Below are positions 21,090-32,039 of a stretch of 64,000 nt of DNA, piece after piece. The stretch comes from Ascarosepion bandense (lineage: Eukaryota; Mollusca; Cephalopoda; Sepiida; Sepiidae), in contig JBBBDQ010001270.1 of assembly GCA_037127315.1 (NCBI GenBank), forward strand, positions 1,491,001 to 1,555,000, given 5' to 3'. Within the stretch, counting starts at the first letter, position 1. Every line of letters starts with the position of its first letter. Made by a program: the position numbers and the translations under genes. The notes beneath the pieces are model-generated. The model was not told the origin of the DNA. It saw nothing but the letters and a program-made list of their open reading frames with translations, and did not search any database.

Positions 21090-21600
21090 CACCCAAAGCA
21101 GAGCAGAAAAGATACTGGTGCGCAGGAGTTTACAGTGAGTTAAAAAACAAGGCACAGGATTGTCGAAGAAAGGAATGAATGGGAATCAAGTAGATAGTAG
21201 ATGACAGTTGACATTGCAAACGATAGTGAGTTCCACAAAAGGAAAGTGCGAGAAAAGAAACTATTAGAGTAGAAGAGGACGTTGCATTTAACTATGTCGA
21301 CGGTAAAAGCGTGAGAACTTCATGCCAATCTAATAGTACGCTTAAATACATGGGTTCGGGGAAAAGGGAAAAAAAGCACGTCAGCCATGAAAATAATTGT
21401 AGAAAAGACAGAGGGAAGCCACATCACGTCAGTGAGAAAGTGAATGAAGGTGGGCTGCCAAGTCAGGATCGATTATATTGCAGATTCTTTTTTGGATATT
21501 GTGAAGAACCTGTAATTCTGTAAATTGTTTGAAATTTCGTTGAGGACAGAATTAGTGGTGAAGTTTGAAAGCTTCCTAGATTCAGTCAATGGCGGACTTA
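21090..21600 (-). mobile_element. LINE-A 3' fragment
   Basis: The minus strand carries the tail at the left (TTTCACCCAAAGCAGAGCAG on plus) and the coding end through FHDVCFPL-like and SFSHRRDVASLCLF-like segments up to about 21600. It is decayed by many indels. Confidence 0.7.
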
Positions 21601-21704
21601 AAACTGCCGCGGTTGAATGATAAACAATAAAAAATAGTTAGAATTATTTAAAATATAATATATCTCTCTCTCTCTATATATATATCTATAACGATATCAT
21701 TTTT

Positions 21705-21957
21705 ATGTGCCATATCCTTTCAGGACGTAGGCGATCATAGACTTCAACTTGTCTCTATCCATTGTCGCTCTAAGCACTCTTCTTCTCGGTGTCTCTCAGA
21801 AACCCTGCTCCACAATTTACATGTTCAAGCCTCTCAAGTATAGCACGTGCTGCTCTGCCCTTTCTGATTTGTCATCTATCTGTTCTGTGAGCATTAAATT
21901 CCACAACCGTCCTTCATTATGTATCCCTGAAGCTTTACCTGTCTATTCCGGATAATT
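21705..21957 (-). mobile_element. LINE-B 3' fragment
   Basis: The minus strand shows the C-terminal LINE-B region (KDRDKLKSMIAYVLKGYGT-like, upstream of an LE...DKSERAEQ stretch). The plus-strand phrase TTTCAGGACGTAGGCGATCA is shared with 23700 and 44105. It ends at the short-tail side near 21705. Confidence 0.7.
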
Positions 21958-21959
21958 TT

Positions 21960-22130
21960 TTTAAGCGTTTCACCCCAAGTAAGGCAGTACCGCCACTGGT
22001 GCGCAAGGGGCTACATAAGAGAAGAGAGAAAGTTTAAGCAGGAGGAGAGCGAAGAGAAAGACGGACCAGTTACAGGGGGTGTCAGAGAAAGAGCAAGAGA
22101 AGGATGGGAATACCAGTGTGAAGACAGTTT
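21960..22130 (-). mobile_element. LINE-A tail fragment
   Basis: The plus strand shows TTTCACCCCAAGTAAGGCAG, then TACCGCCACTGGTGCGCAAG, then the 3' UTR. It is immediately followed by a second LINE-A tail at 22135, so two minus-strand LINE-A 3' ends lie head-to-tail. Confidence 0.75.
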
Positions 22131-22134
22131 TTCT

Positions 22135-23000
22135 TTTTTTAATCATATCAGCCCAAGCAAGGCGGTAACGCCACTGATCCCAGGGGGCTACGTAAGAATG
22201 AAAAGTTTGGAAAAGAAAAAGCCGGAAACCACATCCTAAACAAGGAACAAGGAATGAGCCTCTTCAGTTGCGAAGGTAGAGTGAGAAAGGAAAAGAACAA
22301 GATATACGAGGTGATGAGGAAAGGATGAGAGAAGGACTGGAGTCAAGTGAACAGAAGATGGGAATTGACAGTGCATTTAAATTCTTCGAGATTATAGCTG
22401 TCATGGAAGCAAGAATACGGAAAAGGGAGTTCCACAGGCAAGGAAATGCGAGAAAAGAAGCCAATAGGTTAAAAGTGAGGGCTGCATTTAGTTGATCTAA
22501 ATGTAAAAGGAATTCTTGTTGCCAGTCTGGTTGCTTGAGTAAATTCTTATGAAGTGGGCATTAGTGAGCTACGCTCGTTGGAAGAGAAGTCATGAAAATA
22601 ATTGTAAAATAGACAGAGGGAAGCCACAACTCGACGGTGAGAAATTGGCTGGAGTCGAGATGCTTGGTCGAGACCGACCACGTTACAGATTCTCATTTGG
22701 AGCCTGTCAAGAACCCTGAGATGAATAACAGAAGCACCCGACCAGATATGGCAACTGTATCCAACGCACGGTCGAATGGTAGATTTATAAATGTGCAAAA
22801 CGGATTCTGACGAGAAAAACTTCCTAGTCCGACACAGTGACCCAAATTTCCTTGCAGTAGATGCAGCTATTGATTCTATGTAGTAATTCCATTTGAGGTC
22901 GTTTGAGAGAGTGAGGCCAGGGAGGCGCAGTGTGTTGCTCTCTAGAAGACTAGCGTCATCGACACTGATGGTAGGCAGGTTGAGAATATTATGCATAATG
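22135..23000 (-). pseudogene. LINE-A RT thumb to 3' end
   Basis: A minus-strand open frame at 22996-22547 (149 codons) reads LRLPGLTLSNDLKWNYYIES, KFGSLCRTRKFF, SVLHIYKSTIRPCVGY and HRRVVASLCLFYNYF, the region that follows the RT palm. After a frameshift the last coding part and 3' UTR continue to the tail at about 22140. One ~130-bp UTR monomer is visible at 22195-22265. The catalytic palm is missing. Confidence 0.8.
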
Positions 23001-23358
23001 AACTTGGCATGACGAAGATTTCAGCTTGGTGGTGTCTTCTGAAAGCGTACAAGACACATCCAATCACGGGAAAATCTGTCACTGTCTGAGGTAGACCCAG
23101 CTGGTTTCCTTGAGTATTTCTTAACCCAGGATGAGAGTTGGTCTAAAAACTGAGCCAGAGACAAAAAAAGAAAAAGAAAAAGAAAAAGAAAATTATACAG
23201 TGGAAACGATCCTCCTCACCTGCTTAAAAAAAAGACCAATGTCATTTCATCTACAGAGGGGATGGTCCTAATTTCTTTGGATGCAAAGGGCATCGCGTTT
23301 ATTGACAAAAGTGCCACATCGGCAATGGCGAGTATTTTGCCGACTTACTGAGGCATTT

Positions 23359-23666
23359 GAATGTGCGTTATGTTGCAGTGGATATCGACTCTGAACGACA
23401 AATCGGAGAGCCGAGTTCGAATTCCAGTTGAATTTCTTGCATTCACTTACGCAAAAATACCTTTGGGAAAGGTATTAATCAGTCTCTTCCCTCCAGTTAT
23501 AGGTTAAATAATAGGAGAGATTGGGTTCTATAGCCTTGGCTGGCAACCAGTCTACTGAAGAAAGCAATAGCAATCTACTGCGGGATAATCTTCTGCCCAG
23601 TCAGTCATGTCTTTTTCGAGACAGGATCGTCCAAAGCGTGTATTACGTATGGCACTTAACTGACTG
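23359..23666 (+). mobile_element. SINE-A with target duplication
   Basis: The tRNA-like head has TTGCAGTGGATATCG (A-box region) and CGAGTTCGAATTCC (B-box region). It is followed by the family body (CACTTACGC, GGGAAAGGTATTAATC, AACCAGTCTACTG, TCATGTC) and the end TAACTGACTG. It is flanked by ACTGAGGCATTT at 23347-23358 and 23667-23678, a 12-bp target-site duplication. Confidence 0.85.
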
Positions 23667-23689
23667 ACTGAGGCATTTACGAAATTATT

Positions 23690-24270
23690 CTGCTTCATGT
23701 ACCGTGTCCCTTCAGGACGTAGGCGATCATGGACTTCCACTTGGCTCTGTCTTTTGTCGCTCCCAAAATTCTGCCTCTTGGCATCTCCCCTAAACTCTGC
23801 ACTGCCATGCATTTGCTCAGATGTATCATGTAGTTCTCGCGTTGCTTTCCCCTGTCTCCCTTTCCCACTATCCGTCTCGTGAGTATTAAATTTCCCAGGT
23901 CCACGTTCCTCATTACATGTCCCAGAAACCTCCTCTGTCTCTTTCTTATATTAAATATGACTTTTCCCAACGTTTCCGATCCTCTCCAACACCTCGTCGT
24001 TAGTCACGTGCTCAGTTCATGATATCTTCAGCATCCTTCTGAAAAACCACATTTCTGCTGCCTCAAGCTTCTCCTTCATCCTTGATGGGATCGTCCAACA
24101 TTCACTGCCATACAGAAGGACAGATATCATATACCAATCCAATACTCTCTTCTTTGTTTCCAATGAGATTTTCCTCTCTTTCAGGATTCTGGTTAACTTT
24201 TGAAATGTGTCCTTGGCCATGCCAATGCGTCTTTGGATTTTAAGATCGCACTTTCCACCCTCTCTCAGCA
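23690..24270 (-). pseudogene. LINE-B C-terminal fragment
   Basis: On the minus strand, LGSMLREGGKCDLKIQRRIG leads into MAKDTFQKLTRILKERK, LETKKRVLDWYMISVLLYG, SECWTIPSRMKEKLEAAEMW and FFRRMLKIS (open to 24017). After a frameshift the protein resumes with MGKVIFNIRKRQRRFLGHVM and RKWKSMIAYVLKGHGT, ending at about 23695. Its upstream side is replaced by a 30-bp tandem array (next feature). Confidence 0.85.
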
Positions 24271-24965
24271 TGCTTCCCAGGTATTTAAATTTCTTTACTT
24301 CGCTTTCCAGGTATTCAGATTTCTTTACTTTGCTTTCCAGTTATTTAAATTTCTTTACTTTGCTTCCCAGGTATTTAAATTTCTTTAATTTGCATTGCAG
24401 GTATTTAAATTTCTTTACTTTGTTTCCCAGGTATTTAAATTTCTTTACTTTGCTTTCCAGGTATTTAGATTTCTTTACTTTGCTTTCCAGGTATTTAAAT
24501 TTCTTTACTTTGCTTCCCAGGTATTTAAATTTCTTTAATTTGCTTTTCAGGTATTTAAATTTCTTTACTTTACTTTCCAGGTATTTAAATTTCTTTACTT
24601 TGCTTTCCAGGTATTTAGATTTCTTTACTTTGCTTTCCAGTTATTTAAATTTCTTTACTTTGCTTTCCAGGTATTTAAATTTCTTTACTTTGCTTTCCAG
24701 GTATTTAGATTTCTTTACTTCGCTTTCCAGGTATTTAAATTTCTTTACTTTGCTTTCCAGGTATTTAAATTTCTTTACTTTGCTTTCCAGGTATTTAAAT
24801 TTCTTTACTTTGCTTTCCAGGTATTTAAATTTCTTTACTTTGCTTTCCAGGTATTGAAATTTCTTTACTTTGCTTTCCAGGTATTGAAATTTCTTTACTT
24901 TGCTTTCCAGGTATTTAAATTTCTTTACTTTGCTTTCCAGGTATTTAAATTTCTTTACTTTAATA
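24271..24965 (-). repeat. 30-bp, 10-codon minisatellite in LINE-B frame
   Basis: About 23 direct copies of a 30-bp unit (plus-strand GTATTTAAATTTCTTTACTT then TGCTTTCCAG). On the minus strand each unit reads LESKVKKFKY, in frame with the LGSMLREGG that follows. RTE-type LINEs have a single VKKFKYLGS-type segment at this place, so the array is an amplification of that one segment. Copies differ by single bases (for example K to N/I at the AAATTT/AGATTT site). Confidence 0.9.
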
Positions 24966-25179
24966 GATAAATATTGAATTTAAATTTTTTACGAAATACT
25001 ATCAATACCAAAAACCTAGGAAAACTGAAGAAAAAATCTTCTTTCACCAGGACAATGCTTTTTCTTCTGCCATTATTTTCAATAGCCGCTGTGTTTGAAT
25101 GTCTTTGAACTGTTTGATAAACCCCACCATTATTCTCCTGAGTTGGCTGTCATCTGTTTTCCAATATATATATATATCC

Positions 25180-25322
25180 ACATGTTGGACATTTTTGTCT
25201 TTATTTTCGCTTGAAATTGAAGCCAAAACACTATGTTTAGAACGGCTCATGATTAAACATAGTAGACATTCATTTTCTGTTATACTTAACTATATATGAT
25301 TAGAAAATTATCTGCTGCCTCG
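25180..25322 (+). repeat. dispersed repeat, family R3
   Basis: GTTGGACATTTTTGTCTTTA, then TGAAATTGAAGCCAAAACAC, then GAACGGCTCATGATTAAAC lead to an (AT)n run at 25328-25375. Other copies are at 35630-35785 and 47925-48035. Elsewhere it follows a CTCATGTGAGCCGAAAGCTT motif, which suggests the 3' end of a Penelope-like element. This is inference only. Confidence 0.55.
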
Positions 25323-25325
25323 ATA

Positions 25326-25381
<56 letters not shown>

Positions 25382-25549
25382 CTAGGACACAGGATCGCAG
25401 TGACAATGACCTCATAGCTTGTATTGATAATTATTTTAAAACAAGCGGATGAAGAGTTTAATTTGAAAAATCAGATTTTAGTTTGTCTCTAAAGAAACAA
25501 CGCAGTTATTAATAAAAAAGAATAGAAATTAATTAATTTCTTCTTTTTC

Positions 25550-26600
25550 ACCTCCTCCTTGTTCCTCTTTCTTCTTCTTCGTCTTCATCTTCTTCTTCTT
25601 CTTCTTCTTCTTCTTCTTCTTCTTCTTCTCCTTCTCCTTCTTCATTTTCTTCTACTTCTCATTCTATTTTCATCTTTATCATCATCCTCATCATCGTCTT
25701 CTTCCATCTCCTTCCGGTTCACCAGTTTTTCTTCTTCTTCCACTTCTTCCTCGTCTACCTCTTCCTTCTTCTTCTTCTTCTTCTTCTTCGTCCAGCACTT
25801 TCTTCTTTTCCTTCTCATTTTACTTTCATCATCATCATCATCATCATCATCATCTTCGTCTTCCAACTCTACATCGTTCTCAATTTTTTCTTCTTCCACA
25901 TCCTTCTCGTCCATCACTTTTTAATCCTAACCCTAACCCGTCCACCACTTTTTTGTTGTTATTCTTTTTCGTCCACCTCCTACTCGTACACCACTTTCTT
26001 TATTTTCTTCTTTTTCTACTTCTTCTCATTCTACTTTCATCATCATCATCTTCATCTTCTTCAGCCTCCCTCCTCCACCACTTTCTTCTTATTCTTTTTC
26101 TTCCTTTTCTTCTTTTTCTTCTAGTCCACCACTTTCTCTATCTTCTTCCTTTTATTTTTCTACTTTCATCTCCTCCATAACTTTCTTCTTCTTCTTCTTC
26201 TTCTTCTTCTTCTTCTTCTTCTTCTTCTTCTTCTATCTACTCCTCGTCCATCACTTTCTTCTTCTCCATTTTTTCTCATTCTTTTATCTCTTCATCGTCA
26301 TCTTCTTCATCTTATTCCACCTCCTACTCGTCTACCACCTTCTTCTTCTTCTTCTTCTTCTTCTTCTTCTTCTTCTTCTTCTATCTCTCTCGTCCACCGC
26401 TTTTTTCTTCTTCTTCTTCTTCTGTTTCTTCCTCTTCTCATTCTAATTACATCATCATCATCATCTTTGTCTTCTTCAACCTCCTCCTTGTCCACCACTT
26501 TTTCTTTTCTTCTTTTTCTTCTTTCATCTCTTTTCGTTCTCAACTTTTTTCTTTTTTTTTCACCTTCTCCTCCACTTACTTATTCCACCTCCTCCCTTAC
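25550..26600. repeat. 1-kb polypyrimidine (CTT)n-rich tract
   Basis: The plus strand is almost all C and T for a kilobase, with pure (CTT)n runs at about 25585-25627, 26181-26235 and 26339-26382 and CATCATCAT stretches. Leu-, Ser- or Glu-rich open frames on both strands come from the repeat. It contains one CCTAACCCTAACCC at about 25925-25939, a short telomere-like string. Confidence 0.85.
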
Positions 26601-26639
26601 ACTTTTCTTTTTCTTCTTTTTTACCTGACCACACTCACC

Positions 26640-27042
26640 TGTAATCATATCTCCATTTCCTTTCCCTTCCTCGCTCACCTTTTCCCCCACTCCCTTCCCA
26701 GCTCAGAAGGCGTTCTTTTCTCTCTTGTTATATTTTGACTGGCTATGCCCATCGCCCTTCTCCATTATCAAACTTTACAAATGTAAAAGTAAATAAAACC
26801 TATCACAGGGCAAAGCGTAAAAGGTGACTGACTCTCTTACGACAAATGGCTAAGTGTATAATCTACGGGCAAAGGTCGTTTTATTTATTGGCGAGAGTGA
26901 AAGAAATTTGGTCGCGTTGAAAATCTTCAGGAACAATACCTGCGCATGCGCAAAAATAGATTTATACAGACAGTTAAAAAGAAAGCAACATTTTCATTCG
27001 CACAGTCTCTCTCTCTCTTTCTCTATCCCTCTCTCTCTCTCA

Positions 27043-27085
<43 letters not shown>

Positions 27086-27330
27086 TAGTGGGATAAGCGC
27101 CGTAAAGATGGCATTTAAGGAGGCGACGAGTTGATATATTTTCACAATGTTCAAGGATTGTTATACTGGCTAAAATAGAACTAAATTTGTTATAAAATAA
27201 AATCATTTCTGTCTGATTCTCTGGGACAATGAGCTTTCGCTATTTATACTGATTATATTCGGACATCTTTATTGTTGTTATTACGATGTTTCGGTGGTTG
27301 GGTCCTCCGGCCTTCCTCAGTTGTATATTA
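26640..27330. other. unassigned, includes (CT)n and (CA)n
   Basis: No gene recognised. A (CT)n to (CA)n microsatellite lies at about 27005-27085; short open frames across it are not convincing. Confidence 0.5.
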
Positions 27331-27333
27331 TAG

Positions 27334-27462
27334 GATCAGTCAGTTAAGTGCCATACGTGATACACGCTTGGGCGATCATGTCTCGAAAGAGAATTCGAAC
27401 TCGGCTCCCCGGCTTCTCGTTCCGAGCCGATATCCACTGTACCACAACGCACATCCTTATTA
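27334..27462 (-). mobile_element. SINE-A, internally deleted
   Basis: The end CAGTCAGTTAAGTGCCATAC...CATGTCTCGAAAGAG is joined directly to the tRNA-like head GAATTCGAACTCGGCTCCCC...CCGATATCCACTGTACCACA. The whole central body has been deleted. Confidence 0.75.
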
Positions 27463-27464
27463 TA

Positions 27465-28555
27465 GGATACAAATCCTATATCCTCCTACAGTTAACTAAA
27501 ACACGCAAAGTCAAATTGCGCACCCGCAAAATCGGATTCAAACGAGTAAAAACATTTTGATAAAACCCAGACTAAGACAAATTTCACAAGTCAGTGTGAA
27601 AAGTAAAATTCAGGATCCTGATTGGATAGGAAAACAAAAATTGATATATGACGTTAGTCAATTTTTATTTCACACCTAAAGTATGAAAATACCCGATTGA
27701 GTCGGTCACATGACAAATCCTCTACTTAAATGACATCTCTTGACCGGTCATTTGGAGTCAAGCATGGGAGCGTTTAGCTGACTGAGCTTGTGGCAATATA
27801 ACAAAAGAAATTTCAAGAAGCCGGCCCGGACGTAAGGGCGCGTCATATATTCATTCTACTTCTTCTTTGTTTTTAATCCACGCCGCCAAAGAAAACAACA
27901 ACAACAACATCAACAACGTTAAGACACTCTAAGTACAATTTCTTTATTTGTTTCGTCTTCTTTCTCACCCTATCTCCAATCTACCAAAAAAGAGGGAGGA
28001 ACATAAGACTTTACATTCTGCTACTATCAACCATGAACTCTAAACTTTTGTGGAGCATGTTAAATACTTACATTTCTCTTTGAACAATTTTAACTACATG
28101 CATTTTCTCTATGGACATTTTAGTTTATTTGTTTTATAAAAAAGTGCTCAGTTAACAAAATTTCACTTATATTTTTCTTCTTACAAATTTGTTATTCAAT
28201 TAATAAAATTTTTACTTTAATGTAGAAACGAAATATTTTATCCTTCCACATTTCAACATCTAACCTTTAACCTTCTGATATTTAAATTGTGGGGACTTCG
28301 GACGTGTTTGGCACAAGGCTAATTTGACAAGCATAGCCGAGGCCCCTACAATATCGATCTGGGTAACTTGCATGGAATTCTAGATTGAAACCTTTATTTA
28401 ATCTCCGAGGGTAGATTGTTCTAGTTCCACTGCACATGCATACGCATACATATTTTTTATACATGTATAAGTATACATGTGTAGTTATACATGTATAGGT
28501 ATACATGTTTATAGGCATCATGTTTAGTTCTTTATTTTTAGCACTGCCCAGTTTT
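27465..28555. other. unassigned sequence
   Basis: Single-copy-looking DNA, AT-rich after 28040. There is no supported gene. The stretch 27690-27860 is richer in CpG than its surroundings and could be regulatory, but no element can be named. Confidence 0.4.
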
Positions 28556-28650
28556 TGTGAAACAGTACTGAACGAGGGATTGAACCCGCAATCACTACGC
28601 CACAAAATGCAAGAGTCAGCACTTTAACCAACAATGTTATTGTCCTGTAG
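28556..28650 (-). mobile_element. tRNA-derived SINE head, third type
   Basis: The minus strand has TTGGTTAAAGTGCTGAC (A-box-like) and GCGGGTTCAATCCCTCG, a perfect GGTTCAATCC B box, about 35 nt apart, followed by TTCAGTACTGTTTCAC. It differs from SINE-A and SINE-B. No acceptor stem closes, so it is not a tRNA gene. Confidence 0.55.
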
Positions 28651-28779
28651 GACAATATTCTATATGGTAATCAGTTAGGACAACAGATGAGGATGAATGA
28701 TCAGGAAAATAGTCCGAATATTAATAGTTCAATTGATGAAACCATTCATTTCTTTCTTCACCTCTTTTTGGCTATTAGG

Positions 28780-28880
28780 TTGAATAAAATATTTTTTTCA
28801 GGGAACCAACTGTAATGAAATATGTATCATCCTCATGACTAATCACATATGACAGATGAATGGAGTACACAACCTTATAT

Positions 28881-28929
<49 letters not shown>

Positions 28930-29030
28930 TAGGTTAAATCATAAGTAATTTCCATTTTCAGAAACAAATTGTAAGGAAATAAGTATCAACTTAATTACTA
29001 ATAGTACATGACAGTTAAATGGAGTACACT

Positions 29031-29107
<77 letters not shown>

Positions 29108-29134
29108 TGTAATAGTAATTATAGAAATTATTTT

Positions 29135-29193
<59 letters not shown>

Positions 29194-29303
29194 TAGGTTA
29201 GGTTAAATCATAAGTAATTTCCATTTTCAGAAACAAATTGTAAGGAAATAAGTATGAACTTAATTACTAATAATACATGACTGTTAAATGGAGTACACTA
29301 ACT

Positions 29304-29364
<61 letters not shown>

Positions 29365-29473
29365 TAGGTTAAATCATAAGTAACTTCTATTTTCAGAAAC
29401 CAACTGTAATAAAATAAGTTTAATTCCAATTATTAATAATACGTGACAGTGAAATCGAACAGAGTAACTTACA

Positions 29474-29535
<62 letters not shown>

Positions 29536-29740
29536 TGCCAGCCAAGGATATAAAACTAATCTGTTCTGCTATTTATCCCACAGCTGGAGGAAGAAGATAG
29601 CGATTAATACCTAGTCGTTATCCACTGCACTGCGAAGCCCATCCTGCACCACATCGCACACGGATAGATATATTAGGTTGAGTCATAAGTAATTTCTTTT
29701 TTCAGGGAACCAATGTTGAGGACGAATGAATCATTCTATT
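28780..29740. repeat. macro-repeat of (GATA)n plus ~100-bp linker
   Basis: At least five direct copies of a linker (AGGTTAAATCATAAGTAATT, TCCATTTTCAGAAAC, GACAGTTAAATGGAGTACAC) alternate with GATA tracts (about 28885-28928, 29072-29107, 29137-29193, 29304-29364, 29475-29534). A decayed minus-strand SINE-A piece interrupts at 29534-29660. Confidence 0.8.
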
Positions 29741-29742
29741 AA

Positions 29743-30432
29743 TCATATATATAAAAGGCAATCTGTGAGTCTGTGTGTAACTGTTCCACATGCACGCCTA
29801 CATTTTTAAGCTACGCCATTCAAACTTTCTAGGGACATATATTTACAGGGAAGCCAGGTCCACACATACTTTTTGCGTTTAAGTTCAGCAATTTTTCCTT
29901 TCACACTTTTTGCCAATGGAGCAGATTGTCTACATTTTCTCCGTAAAACATCTAAGATCTAAGATGGTTGCTAAATTACGTCACAGAAATCAAATCACAC
30001 GTGTCAAACGCGACTAAAATATTTTTTCTAAAAAATGAGCCTTTATATTTATTTTTATTTCCTCTAAAATTAAATGTCTACATTTTTAAATATTCTTCTA
30101 AAATTTCTGAACTGAGAGCATAATAGTTTTTATATTTGTAATTTCAGTAAAACAAAATAAATAATTTATATTTTTATGTTAAATTCATTTAGTCCACAAA
30201 AATGTTATATTTTCCCCGGTAATTTTGAAACAAAAACAAACGCAATGTTGTTTACAATGTCACACAAAACATCAAATCACGTTTACGCAAAACAAAAGAA
30301 AATAGATGTTTTTAATGGAAGTTTTGAACAATTTTTAAACAACAATTTTTTATATAATTCTTTTTTTATATAACCGAGTTCTACTACTAAAATGTTCTGA
30401 GTTGCACGGGCAACGCCGGGCTATGATGCTAG
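29743..30432 (+). mobile_element. non-autonomous Helitron, second family
   Basis: Begins TCATATATATAAAAGGCAA after A at 29742 and ends GGGCAACGCCGGGCTATGAT then GCTAG at 30432 before T. The 3' hairpin (GCCCG/CGGGC type) resembles that of HEL, but the interior (CATGCACGCCTACATTTTTA, CACGTGTCAAACGCG) is unrelated. Non-coding, with an AT-rich interior. Confidence 0.7.
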
Positions 30433-30517
30433 TCATATATATAAGAAAGAAAACTCTTGTTTGTTTTTATTTACAGAGAAATTGAGCATGCATTTGAAAA
30501 GCTAAGGAAGGTATTAA

Positions 30518-30948
30518 TGTTGTATATCAATAAACAACAAACGCGCATATATATAAAAATATAAGTTATATTTTTATTAATGACGATGAACCGTGTAGCC
30601 TAGGGAACAGAGAGTGAGAGAGCGCGCCTCTAAGGGGTTGACGGGAGAGTGTCGTCGTATCTGTTGCTCCTCTGGTCTGGTCTGGCTCTCTGTCTGGACT
30701 GTCTCGTTTCTCTCTGTCTGAAATCCGTGCGCCGAGGTCTTTTATAATCTCCAAACCGGGACTTCCGGATTTTGTCTCGCCCACGCACGCCACGTAATTC
30801 TCAGAGACACCTGTTCTGTCTGCCTCTTGTAGCCATTTCCGCTACTGCCGGAAATAAGGTCAAACAAACATCCGTTCCTTTCAACGACCGGAAAACACCC
30901 CCGCTTGCATCAGCCTTTCCTCGGGTGGGGCCAGGTTGTTATATTACA
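30518..30948 (-). mobile_element. solo LTR, second copy
   Basis: The reverse complement begins TGTAATATAACAACCTGGCC and ends with ATATACAACA, matching the LTR at 20340-20815 along its length, with some indels. It is flanked by TTAA at 30514-30517 and 30949-30952, a 4-bp target duplication like the CCTG of the first copy. The TATA and AATAAA regions are conserved in position. No internal region is present. Confidence 0.85.
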
Positions 30949-31029
30949 TTAAGAGACAGAGAAAATTTCGTCAGGAACAAAATAAAAGGGTATTGAAATT
31001 ATGGTGGACTGTTAGAAATTTATAGTAGA

Positions 31030-31207
31030 TTGTTATCGCCAGAGGAAAGTAGCGGATAACATATTTTGAAGGGCCTGAGCAGGTGGATGACAAAACGGGA
31101 GTTGTGTGGTGTAACAGGAGAAAGCGTGCTAAAAGTCACTAGGGAGAGGGAGACGTGAAAAGCCATGATCGTCTGCGTCCTGAAAGGACAGGGCATATAG
31201 AAGAAGA
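31030..31207 (+). mobile_element. LINE-B 3' end
   Basis: GCAGGTGGATGACAAAACGG, GAGAAAGCGTGCTAAAAGTC and GGACAGGGCATATAGAAGAA match the last codons and stop-plus-GAA tail of LINE-B. Confidence 0.75.
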
Positions 31208-31339
31208 ATATATATGCCAACTGTTTATAAGAAATTAGTATGTAGTTATAAAGTGGGGGATCGAATCTATATTATAATTAATATATAAACTGATCCCTCA
31301 TTTTGTGGCCATGATAGTTTCTATACATTTAGATTCTAG

Positions 31340-31480
31340 ATTTATGGGCTTCAGCTAGTGGATGACAGAATGAGGGTTGCATGGTTTAACAGGAGAAAGC
31401 GTGCTAAGAGCCACCAGGGATAGGGAGACGTGGAAAGCCATGATTGCCTACGTCCTGAAAGGAGAAGGCACATAGAAGAA
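31340..31480 (+). mobile_element. LINE-B 3' end, second copy
   Basis: The same last-codon region (GTGGATGACAGAATGAGGGT, CGTGCTAAGAGCCACCAGGG) ends at GGCACATAGAAGAAGAAAAA. It is in direct orientation to the copy at 31030. Confidence 0.75.
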
Positions 31481-31584
31481 GAAAAAGAAAGACTTTTTTT
31501 AACTTTTTTTAATGCCGTATTAGTCGTTATCTATTGTTTCTTTATCTCTGGTCTTTTATTGTTCTCCCATGTGTTTTTTTTTTT

Positions 31585-32025
31585 TAATCATTTCACCCCG
31601 AGCAAGTCATTCCACTGCCACTATTGCGCTTGGGGCTACATAGGGGCAGGTAAATAGAAAGAGTGGTTAGATATACGAAATGTCAGAAGCGGGGTGATAG
31701 ATAGTTGGGTGGGTGGGAAGAGTGTTTGAAAGAATGGAAGTTAGTTTGTTAGGAGGTGTCTATTGACCTTACATTAGAACTCCTGGAGATTGTAGCCGTC
31801 GGGGAAGCAGTCGTGTAGAAGAGAATTCCACAGTCGGGAAGTGCGAGAAAAGAAACTGTTGGAGTAGAAGTTGCGGTTGCATTTTATCGGTTTCTCTGTA
31901 AAAGGGTGGGATCTAGTTGCTAATCTAGTATCTCGTGTAAACTCGAACCTAGGGGGCACCAGTGATCTAAGTTCATCGGAGCAGAAGCCGTGAAAGTATT
32001 TATAGAAGAGACACAGGGAAGCCAC
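31585..32025 (-). pseudogene. LINE-A 3' fragment
   Basis: A minus-strand open frame at 32025-31774 (83 codons) reads MASLCLFYKYFHGFCSDELR, RLATRSHPF, NSFFSRTSRLWNS and CFPDGYNLQEF. It then passes to the 3' UTR and tail (TTTCACCCCGAGCAAGTC on plus). It is truncated upstream of MASLCLF. Confidence 0.8.
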
Positions 32026-32039
32026 GTTAATAATATTTT

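Noticed and set aside
24207..24857. 216-codon plus-strand open frame (FLNFFTLLSRY-type repeats)
   Set aside because: It is the antisense reading of the 30-bp LINE-B array; the minus strand matches the LINE protein.
25559..26543. Leu/Ser-rich and Glu/Asp-rich open frames
   Set aside because: Direct products of (CTT)n and (CAT)n simple repeats on both strands.
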